The notes beneath the pieces were generated by a model. That model worked only from the letters and a program-made list of their open reading frames with translations. It did not search any database and had not been told where the DNA came from. A DNA stretch of 64,000 bases from Microbacterium sp. Au-Mic1 (lineage in GTDB: Bacteria > Actinomycetota > Actinomycetes > Actinomycetales > Microbacteriaceae): NCBI RefSeq assembly GCF_021341785.1, contig NZ_JAJTTF010000003.1, forward strand, positions 1 to 64,000. Direction: 5' to 3'. The translations under genes and the position numbers were made by a program. The stretch's first letter is position 1, and the number at the start of each line of letters is the position of its first letter. Of this stretch, positions 8,000-18,652 are shown piece by piece.

Positions 8000-8569
8000 T
8001 CAGGCCACGCCGTAGCGCAGGTAGGTCGCCCCGGCTGCGAAGGAGCGCGACTCCTCCAGTGTGAGCGTGAGGTCGGTGCCGGCCGGGAACAGCGGCGTGC
8101 CGCCCCCGATGACGACGGGATGCAGCACGATCCGGAACTCGTCGATCAGGCCCAGATCGAGGAAGGAGTGCACGAGCTTCGGGCTCGCGTAGATCGCGAT
8201 CGTTCCACCCTGCTGCTCCTTCAGCCGACCGAACTCCTCGCCGAGGTTCCCGCGGACGAGTCGCGTGTTGTTCCAGTCGGCCGACTCGAGCGTGGTCGAC
8301 ACCACGATCTTGTCGACGGCGTTGACCCACTCCGCGTGTTCGCGCTCGGTGGGAGTGCTCTCGGCGGTGGGCTGCGTGCTCCAGTACCCGGACATCCCGA
8401 GGTAGGTCTCGCGTCCGTAGACGGGGAGGTCGAAGTCCTCCTGGATGTGCTGTGCGTAGGCGGCGAGCTCCTCGTCGTACGCGCGATGGGTCCACTCGAA
8501 CCCCATCCCCTTGCCGCTGGACACATACCCGTCGAGCGTCATGTGCTCGAAGGCCACGATCTTACGCAT
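8000..8569 (-). CDS. Dihydrofolate reductase family protein (RibD C-terminal domain)
   Basis: 189 residues of the RibD_C/DHFR-like fold: N-terminal MRKIVAFEHMTLDGYVSS, then YGRETYLGMSGYW (about residues 51-63) and a GGGTPLFP loop (about 153-160). Proteins of this type are NADPH-binding reductase homologues often misannotated as DHFR; the true substrate is unknown. AAAGGA precedes the ATG. It is the first gene of a three-gene operon with the DGPF protein and ECF42 sigma factor, a pairing known from other ECF42 loci. The first intergenic stretch upstream carries a hairpin and a possible ECF42 promoter. Confidence 0.9.
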   Translation of the reverse strand: MRKIVAFEHMTLDGYVSSGKGMGFEWTHRAYDEELAAYAQHIQEDFDLPVYGRETYLGMSGYWSTQPTAESTPTEREHAEWVNAVDKIVVSTTLESADWNNTRLVRGNLGEEFGRLKEQQGGTIAIYASPKLVHSFLDLGLIDEFRIVLHPVVIGGGTPLFPAGTDLTLTLEESRSFAAGATYLRYGVA

Positions 8570-8588
8570 GTGCGTTTCCTTTCAGTGC

Positions 8589-8646
8589 GGGGCCGCTCTT
8601 CGGCCCCTTCACCTGTTCCGTCGAACGAGGTCGGCGGATCCGGACA
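8589..8646 (-). promoter_or_regulatory. Weak ECF42-like promoter and 5'-UTR hairpin ahead of the DHFR-like operon
   Basis: On the minus strand TGTCCG (8646-8641), a 17-nt spacer and CGAC (8623-8620) resemble the ECF42 pattern TGTCGA...CGA/TC, with a poor -35 (4 of 6). Downstream a perfect 7-bp stem GGGGCCG/CGGCCCC with a 5-nt loop (8589-8607) lies in the predicted leader. The stretch 8570-8769 holds no gene. Confidence 0.3.
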
Positions 8647-8769
8647 CGCGGATCCGGAAGATCTTCAGCGCGCGGGAGCCGAGCGGCGGAAGGTCCCCGA
8701 GCCCGCATGGCCGTCAGCCCTCGGCGAACGACCGCCGACCCCGCTCGATCCGGGCGGAGACTGCTGGTC

Positions 8770-9690
8770 ATGGACGACGATGAAGCGCTCGACGCGTACT
8801 CGACCATCGTGGTGCGCGTCGCCGAGACGGTGCTGCCTGCGGTCGCGGCCGTGAACGTGCGCACGGCCGAAGGCGCGGGTGCCGGCAGCGCCACGGTGAT
8901 CCGCGCCGGGCTGCTGCTCACGAGTGCGCATGTCGTCACGGGGGCACGCGAGGTGGGGCTCGCGTTCGGCGACGGCACCGCGGCCGACGCGGAGGTCGTC
9001 GGATCCGATGTGCTGAGTGACCTCGCCGTGCTGCGCGCCCGCGGGCGGACGCCGGATCCGGTGCCGTTGGGCGACGCCGCACGGCTGCGCGTGGGGCAGC
9101 TCGTCGTCGCCCTGGGCAACCCCCGAGGGCTCGCGGGCAGCGTCACCGCGGGCATCGTCTCGGCGCTCGGCCGTTCTCTGCCGACCGCCTCGGGCCGCGT
9201 GATCGACGAGGTGATCCAGACGGACGCGGCCTTGAACCCGGGCAACAGCGGGGGCGCACTGGCCGACAGTGCGGGCAGGCTCGTCGGCGTGAACACGGCC
9301 GTCGCGGGCGTCGGTCTCGGCCTCGCCGTCCCGATCAACGCCACCACGCTCGAGATCATCGACACCCTCTCCACTGCCGGCCGTGTGCGCCGGGCCTGGC
9401 TCGGCGTGGCAGGGTCCAAGGTTCCACTCACCCCCGAGGCCGCCGCGAAGGTCGGATCCGCGACCGGGATGCAGGTCATGTCGACGGTTCCGGGAAGCCC
9501 TGCCGCTCTCGCGGGTGCCCGCCCCGGAGACATCGTGCTGTCGATCGACGGCACGCCCGTGTTCGACCCGACGGGGCTGCAGCGTGTCATGGTCGAAGGT
9601 GCGATCGGGCGGCGGATGGAGATGACCGTGCTGCGGGGCGGCGCCCTGATCGACCTCGTCCTGGAGCCCGAGGAACTGCGGCTGGGCTGA
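8770..9690 (+). CDS. S1C (HtrA/DegP-type) serine protease with PDZ domain, no signal peptide
   Basis: 306 residues: trypsin-like domain followed by one PDZ domain (about residues 205-300). The triad is intact: H54 in LTSAHVVTG, D84 in LSDLAVLRA and S160 in NPGNSGGAL. Unlike most actinobacterial HtrA proteins there is no signal peptide or membrane anchor, so it is predicted cytoplasmic. The ATG at 8770 begins MDDDEALDAY; an in-frame ATG at 8707 would add 21 polar, low-complexity residues and still no export signal. Divergent from the DHFR-like operon. Likely role is protein quality control; substrates unknown. Confidence 0.88.
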   Translation: MDDDEALDAYSTIVVRVAETVLPAVAAVNVRTAEGAGAGSATVIRAGLLLTSAHVVTGAREVGLAFGDGTAADAEVVGSDVLSDLAVLRARGRTPDPVPLGDAARLRVGQLVVALGNPRGLAGSVTAGIVSALGRSLPTASGRVIDEVIQTDAALNPGNSGGALADSAGRLVGVNTAVAGVGLGLAVPINATTLEIIDTLSTAGRVRRAWLGVAGSKVPLTPEAAAKVGSATGMQVMSTVPGSPAALAGARPGDIVLSIDGTPVFDPTGLQRVMVEGAIGRRMEMTVLRGGALIDLVLEPEELRLG

Positions 9691-9781
9691 GGGCGCATCA
9701 CCCGAGAGTCCTGTCATCGCGCAGATGACGGCGACGCCCGCGGTGAAGGCCGTGGAGGTCGGGAGGCGAGAGGATGGTCCG

Positions 9782-10309
9782 GTGAGCTACGACGCGGACG
9801 AGACCGTCTTCGAGCATGCCGGACGGCGGATCCGGCTGGAGACGAACGCGCAGTTCGACACCCTGGTGGGGGCGTTCGAGGCCGCGGTCCCCGCGCTGCC
9901 GGAGGAGCAGGCGTTGGCCGAGGTGCGCGGCGGCGACTGGGTGGGATTCGTGCGGGGGCTGCAGTGGGAGGCGCCCAGCGGGTTCGTCCGGGTCTGGACC
10001 TCGCGTCCCGACGCGCTCATGGCGCACGCGGGCAGCGGCGCCCGCAGCGTGGTGTGGCTGATCGCACACCACGGGATCACCGCGCGGCTGTTCCGGCACG
10101 ATCCTGGCACGATGCTCTACGCCCCGCTGCGCATCGAGGCGCACACGTCGAGCACGCCGGGGACGACGCTGAGCTTCGAGGCGCCGGGCGCCCGGCTCGC
10201 CGGCTTCGGCGTCAACAAGATCGCGCAGGCCGGCGCAGAGCTCGATCGCGCCCTCGGCGACCTCATCGAGGATCTCGGCCTGCCTCGGCCCGCGGCGCTG
10301 CGTCGCTGA
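9782..10309 (+). CDS. DUF302-like protein
   Basis: 175 residues. The C-terminal part (RLFRHDPGTMLYAPLRIEA, then FEAPGARLAGFG and AELDRALGDLIEDLG) resembles DUF302-type proteins as I recall them; the match is by memory, not by search. No signal peptide or membrane segment. I chose the GTG at 9782 (VSYDADETVFEH) because GAGAGG lies 7-8 nt upstream; an ATG at 9725 would add 19 residues. Follows the protease gene by 91 bp on the same strand and is convergent with lysE. Function unknown. Confidence 0.75.
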   Translation: MSYDADETVFEHAGRRIRLETNAQFDTLVGAFEAAVPALPEEQALAEVRGGDWVGFVRGLQWEAPSGFVRVWTSRPDALMAHAGSGARSVVWLIAHHGITARLFRHDPGTMLYAPLRIEAHTSSTPGTTLSFEAPGARLAGFGVNKIAQAGAELDRALGDLIEDLGLPRPAALRR

Positions 10310-10379
10310 CCCGGTCCCCGTCCGGTGCGGCCGCGGCCGGCCGGCGCAGAGAGCGAGTCCGGCGAGCCCCGGATCGCCG

Positions 10380-11021
10380 TCAGCCCTTGTTGTCGGCGAG
10401 CAGCAGCACGCCGCCGAGCCCGATCATCATGCCCCCGCCGGTGCCGCGGACCGCGGCGAGCCGCCGGGGCGAGCGTGCGAACCACGACCGCGCCGCACCG
10501 GCGATCAACGCCCAGGTCCCATCGCAGACGAAGGCGATGACGGTGAAGATCAGCCCGAGGATCATCATCTGCAGGGGAACGGATCCGGCGTGGAAGTCGA
10601 CGAACTGCGGCAGCGCGGCGACGAAGAAGACGATGGTCTTGGGGTTGGTGGCCCCGACGATGAAGCCCTGCCGCAGCACGACGAGCGTGGACATCCGCGG
10701 CGAACCCGTCTGGGACGCGCCCTCGAAACCGTCGCGCCGGTGACGGATGGCCTGGATTCCGAGATAGGCCAGGTAGAGCGCACCGAGCACCTTCACCACC
10801 GTGAACAAGGCCACGGATTGGGCGACGATCGATCCCACGCCGAACGCCACCGCGGTGATCGGGACCAGGCTTCCGAGCTCGTTGCCGAGCACGCTCCAGA
10901 GCCCGGCGCTGCGGCCCCAGGCGAGCGAGCGTCCGATGACGAACAGCACGCTGGGGCCCGGGATCGCGATGAGGACCAGGGAGGTGAGGGCGAAGGCGAT
11001 GACGGCTTCCGTGTGCGGCAC
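10380..11021 (-). CDS. LysE/RhtB family amino-acid exporter
   Basis: 213 residues with about six hydrophobic segments. The N-terminal [22 protein letters not shown] is the LysE family signature, and [18 protein letters not shown] (about residues 124-141) is the conserved central motif. It exports amino acids or related small molecules across the cytoplasmic membrane; the substrate cannot be told. GTG start at 11021. Convergent with the DUF302-like gene and divergent from the F420-reductase-like gene. Confidence 0.93.
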   Translation of the reverse strand: MPHTEAVIAFALTSLVLIAIPGPSVLFVIGRSLAWGRSAGLWSVLGNELGSLVPITAVAFGVGSIVAQSVALFTVVKVLGALYLAYLGIQAIRHRRDGFEGASQTGSPRMSTLVVLRQGFIVGATNPKTIVFFVAALPQFVDFHAGSVPLQMMILGLIFTVIAFVCDGTWALIAGAARSWFARSPRRLAAVRGTGGGMMIGLGGVLLLADNKG

Positions 11022-11104
11022 GTGAAGAACCTAGTCCCGGTGCCGCCCGGATGCCAGCGCGCGTTCGTCGGAACGGCCGGGCGCGCTCTGGCTACGATGG
11101 CGCC

Positions 11105-11806
11105 GTGGCGGACACGGCATCTCGGATCCAGACGCTCGGCATCATCGGTGCCGGCCGGATCGGCAGCGTGCTCGCGCGCCTCGCGGTGGCGGCCGGCTAT
11201 CGCGTGCTGGTCGCGGGATCCTCGGATCCGGCCCGGATCGCACGCGCCGCCGCAGCGCTCGGGGCGAGTGTGGTCGACGTCGCGGAGCTCGCCCGCGATG
11301 CGGACGCCGTGCTGCTGACCCTGCCGCTCGGCCGGCACACGACGCTGCCCGCGGAGCTGCTGCGCGGAAAGCTCGTGATCGACGCCATGAACTACTGGTG
11401 GGGCGCCGACGGCCTCCGCGACGACCTCGACGATCCGCGCACGTCCACGAGCGAGATCGTGCAGCGGTTCCTGGCCGGATCCCGCGTCGTGAAGGGGCTC
11501 AACCACATGGGCTACCACGACGTCGAGGACGAGGCCCGACCCGCGGGCGCCCCGGGTCGTAAGGCGATCGCCATCGCCGGGGACGACTCCGCAGACGTGG
11601 CGCAGGTGGCACGGCTGGTCGACGACCTCGGTTTCGACCCCGTGGTGGCCGGCGATCTCGCGAGCGGCATCATGCTCGAACCCGGCGCGGAGGCGTTCGG
11701 CGCCGACGTCGACGCCGCCGAGCTGCGGGCGATGCTTGAGCGATTCTGGACCTCGCAGCGCGGCATCGTCGTGGCCAGGGCGCGCGCCGCGGATCAGGAC
11801 GCCTGA
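11105..11806 (+). CDS. NADPH-dependent F420 reductase-like Rossmann protein
   Basis: 233 residues. The N-terminal [23 protein letters not shown] is a Rossmann GxGxxG motif; LLTLPLGRH and IDAMNYWWG resemble the NAD(P)-binding F420 oxidoreductase family. It may couple F420 and NADPH or act on another substrate; the F420 link is family-based only. Start: GTG at 11105 with TACGAT six nt upstream, which suggests a leaderless mRNA. Convergent with the universal stress protein gene. Confidence 0.85.
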   Translation: MADTASRIQTLGIIGAGRIGSVLARLAVAAGYRVLVAGSSDPARIARAAAALGASVVDVAELARDADAVLLTLPLGRHTTLPAELLRGKLVIDAMNYWWGADGLRDDLDDPRTSTSEIVQRFLAGSRVVKGLNHMGYHDVEDEARPAGAPGRKAIAIAGDDSADVAQVARLVDDLGFDPVVAGDLASGIMLEPGAEAFGADVDAAELRAMLERFWTSQRGIVVARARAADQDA

Positions 11807-11847
11807 ACCGCGATCGCCTCTACGGGGCCTGGGCCGGACGCGAGGCG

Positions 11848-12744
11848 TCACCCCCAGGCGGCCGCGCGGGGCACCACGAGCACGGGCACTCCTGCGTTGC
11901 GGACGATCTTCGTGCCGTGCGAGCCGAGGAAGACCCGGGCGAGCGGATTGAGGGAACTGGACCCGACGACGAGCAGATCGCCGTCAGCCCACCCGACGTC
12001 GTCGATCGCCGCGGCCCAGGATCCGCCCACACCGATCGCGACGGGATCGACGGCCGGCGGAGGGCCGGTGATCCCGCCGAGGATCGTCGACGCGTGATCT
12101 CGGATCCGTGCCTCCCACTCGACGAGGACCGGATCCTCCGCGCGACCGCCCGCGCCGGCGAGGATCCCCATCTCGGCGTCGGGCCGCACGGCGAACGAGG
12201 CGATCCGCAGACTCACGCCACCGAGCGCGGCGACGGACGCCGCGCCGGGGATGAGGTCCTGTGCGGCGCCGGATCCGCCGTACGCGACGGTGAGGCGGTC
12301 GATCCTCGCATCCACGCGAGCCCGATAGCCCACCGGTGCGATCGCCACGGGCGCGGGGGAGGCGTGCAGCAGCGCCTCCGACACCGCGCCGAGCGCGATC
12401 CGTCCCGGCTCGCCGCGCACCGCGGATCCGAGCACGAGGGCGTCGGGTCGCTCCTGCTCCGCGAGCTCCAGCAGGCCGCGGCGGGCCGAGGAGGCCTCGT
12501 GCACGATGTAGCGCGCCGGCACCTGCCCGCCGAGCACGCTCGCGGCGTGGTCGAGGACGAGGTCGGCCGCGTCGCGGTTGTGCGCCTGCCACTCGTGATC
12601 GACGCTCGCGCGCGAGTGCGGCCACGCGGAGGCGACGACCGCGGCGACGACGAGGTCGGTCCCCAGGGAATTCGCCAGCTGCGCGGCGAGGGCGAGCATC
12701 GACGATGAGCGGCGCGCGGTGTCCAGCCCGACGAGGAGGGTCAT
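11848..12744 (-). CDS. Universal stress protein, two UspA domains
   Basis: 298 residues made of two Usp domains (about 1-145 and 155-295). The second has the ATP-binding loop pattern VVGSSSLNPLARVFLGSHGTKI; the first has VLGSAVRGEPGRIALGAVSEAL. Such proteins bind ATP and are induced by starvation or stress. Its ATG overlaps the permease stop by 4 bp, so it is the last gene of a decarboxylase-permease-Usp operon. This coupling suggests a stress-linked role for the operon (inference). Confidence 0.92.
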   Translation of the reverse strand: MTLLVGLDTARRSSSMLALAAQLANSLGTDLVVAAVVASAWPHSRASVDHEWQAHNRDAADLVLDHAASVLGGQVPARYIVHEASSARRGLLELAEQERPDALVLGSAVRGEPGRIALGAVSEALLHASPAPVAIAPVGYRARVDARIDRLTVAYGGSGAAQDLIPGAASVAALGGVSLRIASFAVRPDAEMGILAGAGGRAEDPVLVEWEARIRDHASTILGGITGPPPAVDPVAIGVGGSWAAAIDDVGWADGDLLVVGSSSLNPLARVFLGSHGTKIVRNAGVPVLVVPRAAAWG

Positions 12745-14207
12745 CGCTCGCTCCGCTCCAGCGGGGCCTGCTGACGCACGGCGGAGGTGTACGGCACGTC
12801 GGCGGCGAGGGGACCGTTGCCCGGCTGCAGCGCGGAGCGGCGACGTCCGTAGAAGAAGTAGAACGCGAGGAACACCGCGACCCAGATCGCGAAGACGAGG
12901 ATCGTGACCGGCCGCAGCTGGGTGATGATCCAGATGCATCCGAGGATCGAGAGGATCGGCGTGATCGGGTACAGCGGCACCGTGAAGCCGCGCTCGAGGT
13001 CCGGCTCGCGGCGACGCAGGATGATCAGGCCGACGGAGACGACCAGGAACGCGGCGAGCGTGCCGATGCTCGTCATCTCGGCGAGGAAGTTGATCGGGAT
13101 CACGCCCGCGAGCACCGCGACGACGGCCGACACGATGATCGTGTTCTGGACGGGCGTGCGGGTGCGTTCGTTGACCTTCGCGAAGACCTTGGGCACCATG
13201 CCGTCCCGCGCCATCGCGAACAGGATCCGGGTCTGCCCGTACAGCGTGACGAGCGTGACGCTGAAGATCGAGATCACGGCGCCCGCCGCGAGCACGGTGC
13301 CGGGCCAGGGGCTGCCGACGACGTCGGCGAGGATGGCGGAGAGACCGGCCTCCTGGCCGTCGAACTTCGCCGGGGCCTGGGCGCCGACCGAGACGAGGGC
13401 CACACCGACATAGAGCACGACGACGACCACGAGCGCGAGCAGGATGGCCAGTGGCAGGTTGCGCTTGGGGTTCTTCGCCTCCTCGCCCGCGGTCGAGACC
13501 GCGTCGAGCCCGACGAACGAGAAGAAGATCACGCCGGCGCCCGCCGCGACGCCGCTGAGCCCGTACGGCGCGAAGTTCGCGAAGTGGTCGGAGTTCCACC
13601 CCGTCACGCCCACGGCGATGAAGAAGAGCAGCACGGCGATCTTGATGCACACCATCACCGCGTTGGTGACGACGGACTCCTTGGTGCCGCGCACGAGCAG
13701 CACCGCGCAGAGCGCGATCAGGATCACGGCGGGCAGGTTGACGACGCCGCCCTCCTCGGGCGAATTGCTGAGCGCGAGCGGGATGTGCCAGCCGAACAGG
13801 TTGCCGATGAGCTCGTTCACGTACTGCGACCAGCCCACGGCGACCGCCCCGGCGGAGACCGCGTACTCCAGCAGCAGGCAGGCGCCGACGACCATGGCGA
13901 TGCCCTCGCCGAGGGTCGCGTACGCGTAGGAGTAGGTGGATCCGGAGACGGGAACCGCTCCCGCGAGTTCCGCGTAGCAGAGCGCGGTGAGTCCTGCGAC
14001 GATGCCGGCGATCACGAACGACCACACCACGGCGGGGCCGGCCAGCGGCACGGCCTGGGACATGATGAAGAAGATCCCCGTGCCGATCGTGCAACTGATC
14101 CCGATCGCCATGAGCGAGAAGAGCCCGATCGAGCGGGTGAGGGGCGAATCGCCTGCCTCCCTGGCGATGGGTTTGCGCCGGAGGAGCTGCTGGGCGATCG
14201 ATGTCAT
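12741..14207 (-). CDS. APC superfamily amino-acid permease
   Basis: 488 residues with about 12 membrane segments and the APC N-terminal signature GISCTIGTGIFFIMSQAVPLAGPAVV split over TM1-TM2. The GEEAKNPKRNLP motif (about residues 222-233) is typical of cationic-amino-acid transporters (CAT/YfnA type). It is translationally coupled by ATGA overlaps to the decarboxylase before it and the Usp gene after it. A role in importing lysine, arginine or ornithine, or exchanging it for the amine product, follows from the neighbour and is inference. Confidence 0.93.
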   Translation of the reverse strand: MTSIAQQLLRRKPIAREAGDSPLTRSIGLFSLMAIGISCTIGTGIFFIMSQAVPLAGPAVVWSFVIAGIVAGLTALCYAELAGAVPVSGSTYSYAYATLGEGIAMVVGACLLLEYAVSAGAVAVGWSQYVNELIGNLFGWHIPLALSNSPEEGGVVNLPAVILIALCAVLLVRGTKESVVTNAVMVCIKIAVLLFFIAVGVTGWNSDHFANFAPYGLSGVAAGAGVIFFSFVGLDAVSTAGEEAKNPKRNLPLAILLALVVVVVLYVGVALVSVGAQAPAKFDGQEAGLSAILADVVGSPWPGTVLAAGAVISIFSVTLVTLYGQTRILFAMARDGMVPKVFAKVNERTRTPVQNTIIVSAVVAVLAGVIPINFLAEMTSIGTLAAFLVVSVGLIILRRREPDLERGFTVPLYPITPILSILGCIWIITQLRPVTILVFAIWVAVFLAFYFFYGRRRSALQPGNGPLAADVPYTSAVRQQAPLERSER

Positions 14208-15787
14208 GCGGTGACCTGTTCTTTCGTCGGCGACGGCTTCGCTGCACGTCGCATGCCGGTTCTGAGGTGCGGATCGATCCTGCTGGATCGTGTGGTCTTC
14301 GGACGAACCGAGGGGATCGGCGCACTGTGCTCGATCACGACGCGCACGCCGTCGACGAGCGCGTCCGCGGCGCCCCGGACGTAGCCGCCGGGCATCGCCG
14401 CGATCCCGCGCAGGAACGCGATCGTCTCGGCGGTGAGGATCTCGCCGGGCAGGACGTTGGGGATCCCGGGCGGATAGGCGGCCAGCGCGTCGGCCGAGAC
14501 CCGGCCGACGGCTTCTGCGGCTGCGACGATCTCGGTGTGCGCGAAGGCGGCGTCCCGCGGGCGCATCACGGCGGGGCCGGTCCTGGGCAGCGCGATCGAT
14601 CCGGCCTCCCCTCGAGCGGCGAGGTCGCCGACCGGCTGCAGCGCCTCGAGCGCCGCCACGAACCGCGCCGGGTCGGGCGTCGTGCCGGGGCCCACGAACG
14701 CGACGATGCAGGATCCGGTCGAGATCTCCGTCATGATCCCCGCGGTGCGCAGCAGCTCCTCCCGCACGGCGTGGCCGCCCAGCCCCGCCGCGCCGACATC
14801 GATCGAGACGCGGAGCGGGTCGTGGCCCACGATGTCGGGGAAGGCATCGAAGCCGTCGCTCACGATCGGGAAGCGTCCCGTCGCGCGCACGGCATCGCGC
14901 AGCTCGGTGGCCGCGGCGAGTGACGCGGCGATGCGGTCGTGGCCGTCCTCCAGCGTCGCCCTGGCGAGGTCGAGCGAGGCGAGCAGCAGCGAGCTGGCGC
15001 TCGTGGACTGCGTGAACATGAAGGCGCGGTCGATCAGCGGCTCGAGCTCGGCCGCATAGGGGCCGTCCGCGAGATGGAGCATGGCCGACTGGGTGAGGCT
15101 GCCGCCCATCTTGTGGGTCGATGAGACGACGAGGTCGGCGCCGAGCGTGATCGGGTTCGCGGGAAGGTCGGGGTGGAAGCCGAAGTGCGCGGCCCACGCG
15201 GCGTCCACGACCAGCGGCACGCCGGCCTCGTGGCAGACCTCCGCGATGGCCTTGACGTCGGCGACCGCGCCGAAGTAGCTCGGGCTGATGATGTAGGCAG
15301 CCTTCGCATCCGCGCCCTCGAGCGCCTCGCGCATCGCGGCGGGCGTCACGCCATGGTTGATCCCGTGGTGCTCGTCGATCGTCGGCTGCACGAAGCGGGG
15401 ATCGAGGCCGCCGAGGATGATGCCGTCGAAGAAGCTGGAGTGCGCGCTGCGCTGTGCGACCACGACCTCGTCCGGGGTGCGGAACGCGGCCAGGGCCAGC
15501 GCCGTCATGCGGTTCGCCTCGGAGGCGCCGTTGGTGAGGAACCAGGTGCGACGGGCGCCCCAGGCGCGCGCGGCCAGAGCGCGGGCCTGGACGAGCGGGT
15601 TCTCGGATCCCTTGTCGATGCCGCCCAGCAGCGGCTCCACGTCGTAGCGCAGCACGTCCTCGCCGAAGAACTCCGCCATCAGGGGAGCGGCGGCGGGGTC
15701 GGCGCTGTGCCCGGGGACGTTGAGGCGCTGCAGGTCGCGTGCGGCGAAACGGCGGATGGCGTCGGCGTAGGGCGTGGTTGTCGTCAC
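14204..15787 (-). CDS. Orn/Lys/Arg decarboxylase-family PLP enzyme
   Basis: 527 residues, aspartate-aminotransferase fold with the C-terminal domain of the Orn/Lys/Arg decarboxylase group I. N-terminal RLNVPGHSADP is the family motif, and the PLP-binding lysine is in VSSTHKMGGSLTQ (about residue 229). It decarboxylates a basic amino acid to the polyamine precursor (cadaverine, putrescine or agmatine); exact substrate not readable. GTG start at 15787. First gene of a three-gene operon, divergent from a LysR regulator 78 bp away. It lacks the wing domain of the large E. coli inducible enzymes, resembling the shorter SpeA-like form of Gram-positives. Confidence 0.9.
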   Translation of the reverse strand: MTTTTPYADAIRRFAARDLQRLNVPGHSADPAAAPLMAEFFGEDVLRYDVEPLLGGIDKGSENPLVQARALAARAWGARRTWFLTNGASEANRMTALALAAFRTPDEVVVAQRSAHSSFFDGIILGGLDPRFVQPTIDEHHGINHGVTPAAMREALEGADAKAAYIISPSYFGAVADVKAIAEVCHEAGVPLVVDAAWAAHFGFHPDLPANPITLGADLVVSSTHKMGGSLTQSAMLHLADGPYAAELEPLIDRAFMFTQSTSASSLLLASLDLARATLEDGHDRIAASLAAATELRDAVRATGRFPIVSDGFDAFPDIVGHDPLRVSIDVGAAGLGGHAVREELLRTAGIMTEISTGSCIVAFVGPGTTPDPARFVAALEALQPVGDLAARGEAGSIALPRTGPAVMRPRDAAFAHTEIVAAAEAVGRVSADALAAYPPGIPNVLPGEILTAETIAFLRGIAAMPGGYVRGAADALVDGVRVVIEHSAPIPSVRPKTTRSSRIDPHLRTGMRRAAKPSPTKEQVTA

Positions 15788-15865
15788 GGATCGATTCTGG
15801 CGAAGCCCGATACGATGAGGAATGCATACCTTTCTTCATTCATCAATACCCACTATGGAGCGCGG

Positions 15866-16759
15866 ATGCTCGATCTGAGGCAGCTCAAGGCGCTGGAGGC
15901 CGTGGCCGAGCAGGGATCCGTGCTGCGCGCGGCCGATGCCCTGCAGTGGAGCCAGCCCACGGTCACCCACCACCTCCGGGGTCTCGAGCGCGTGCTCGGC
16001 GCCGCGGTGGTGACGAGCGGATCCGGCGGCACGCGGCTGACACCGGTGGGAGAGGCGATGCTGCTGCACGCCACCGCGATCCTGGATCGGTCGGAACGCG
16101 CCGTCGACGAGCTCAGGGCATTGGTCGAGTCCGGACGGCGGCGCATCGCGATCGGCGTATTCCCCTCCGCCGGGGCGAGGCTGCTCCCGCAGGTGGTGCG
16201 CGCGCTGCAGGCGGCCGGGTTCGATCCGGACGTGATCGAGGCCGAGCTCGACCCGCTCATGGCGGCGGTCGTCGGGCTCCGCCTCGATGCCGCGATCGTC
16301 TACGACGCCCCCGGCCGGCCCACCATCCTGCCGCCGGGCTTCCGGATGATCCCGGTGCGTCAGGAGCACCTCGCCGTCATCGTCCCGCCGGCGCACCCCC
16401 TCGCCGGACGCACCGGCGTTCCGCTCGCGGACCTCGACGATGAGGCCTGGATCGCCGGGGCGACCGAGGCGGACCCTGTCGATGCCGCTCTCTTCCGGGC
16501 CGCCGATCAGGCGGGCTTCACCCCGCGGATCGCCATGCGCAGCGACGACTACGCCGTGGTGGCGGCCTACGTCGCCGCCGGGTTCGGCGCCGCCCTCGTC
16601 CCCGAGCTGGCGCTGCCCGCGCATCTCGATGCCGTGGCCACGGTCGAGATCGCCGACGCCGTGTTCGAGCGGCGCATCTTCCTCGTCACCGCGCCGACGG
16701 TGGGCGCGGCGGCACGGACCGCTCTGGAGCGGGCCCTGCGCACGACGACGGACGGCTGA
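15866..16759 (+). CDS. LysR-family transcriptional regulator
   Basis: 297 residues. Helix-turn-helix in residues about 1-60 (MLDLRQLKALEAVAEQGSVL, SQPTVTHHLRGLERVLG), then the periplasmic-binding-like effector domain. Divergent from the decarboxylase operon, the usual arrangement for a LysR protein and its target. The 78-bp intergenic stretch is unusually AT-rich for this genome and contains an ATGCAT palindrome (about 15822-15827) where the regulator and promoters probably sit. The effector may be the substrate amino acid or the amine. Confidence 0.92.
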   Translation: MLDLRQLKALEAVAEQGSVLRAADALQWSQPTVTHHLRGLERVLGAAVVTSGSGGTRLTPVGEAMLLHATAILDRSERAVDELRALVESGRRRIAIGVFPSAGARLLPQVVRALQAAGFDPDVIEAELDPLMAAVVGLRLDAAIVYDAPGRPTILPPGFRMIPVRQEHLAVIVPPAHPLAGRTGVPLADLDDEAWIAGATEADPVDAALFRAADQAGFTPRIAMRSDDYAVVAAYVAAGFGAALVPELALPAHLDAVATVEIADAVFERRIFLVTAPTVGAAARTALERALRTTTDG

Positions 16760-16858
16760 GGAGGCCGATCCGAGGTCGGGGTGCCCTTCCCTCCGAGGCG
16801 ACGCCGTCCGCCGGCGCGGGCGTTCGGACGCGATTGGCGGAATCCGCGCGCAGAATGA

Positions 16859-16885
16859 TGTCGAGAACCGCGTATCGACTCCGAC
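16859..16885 (+). promoter_or_regulatory. Candidate ECF42-dependent promoter
   Basis: TGTCGA (16859-16864), a 17-nt spacer and CGAC (16882-16885) match the promoter pattern reported for ECF42 targets (TGTCGA at -35, CGA/TC at -10). It lies 52 bp upstream of the DGPF start at 16937. No other gene is seen in 16760-16936. Confidence 0.55.
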
Positions 16886-16936
16886 CACATACCGAGGCGG
16901 ACATCGGGTCGCCCGGCCAACAGAAGGAGAACGACC

Positions 16937-17301
16937 ATGAAGTACATGATCCTCATGCAGGTGCGTCAGGACGTGCTGGATGCGCTCACCGCTGAGCAGA
17001 TGCAGGCGATCGGCGAAGGACACCAGGCGTTCATGGATTCCATCACCGCTTCGGGAGAGATGCTCGGCACCGTGGCGCTCGCCGACCCCAGCCAGTCGAA
17101 AGTGGTGCGCGGCGCGGGCGGCGCCCCCGAGGTGGTCGACGGCCCGTTCGCCGAGACCAAGGAGTTCATGGGCGGGTACTACCTGATCGAGGTCGAGTCC
17201 GAGGAGCGTGCGCTCGAGCTCGCCCGGCAGATCCCGGATGCGGCGATCGACGGGCTCGCGTTGGAGGTCCGCCCCGTGATGTTCTCGGCCGGGTCCGACG
17301 T

Positions 17302-17305
<4 letters not shown>
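16937..17305 (+). CDS. DGPF-domain (YCII-related) protein
   Basis: 122 residues with the signature VVDGPFAETKEFMGGYYLIEV (about residues 66-86). Ideal AGAAGGAG ribosome-binding site before the ATG. The stop overlaps the GTG start of the ECF42 sigma gene (GTGA), so the two are translationally coupled. It is distinct from the DGPF protein at 7631-7987, with only the core motif clearly shared. Function unknown; likely target and partner of the sigma factor. Confidence 0.93.
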
Positions 17306-18522
<1,217 letters not shown>

Positions 18523-18652
18523 GCCCCGGCCGAGGGGGCGGCCGGTCTGCCGCCGCCTCTGGCGGTCAGCCCCGGCGAGTGGGACACTGAGCCATCGCGA
18601 GCGAGTGATCCCGCGCGTTCGCGGGCCCGTCGCGGACGGAAGGGTCACCATC

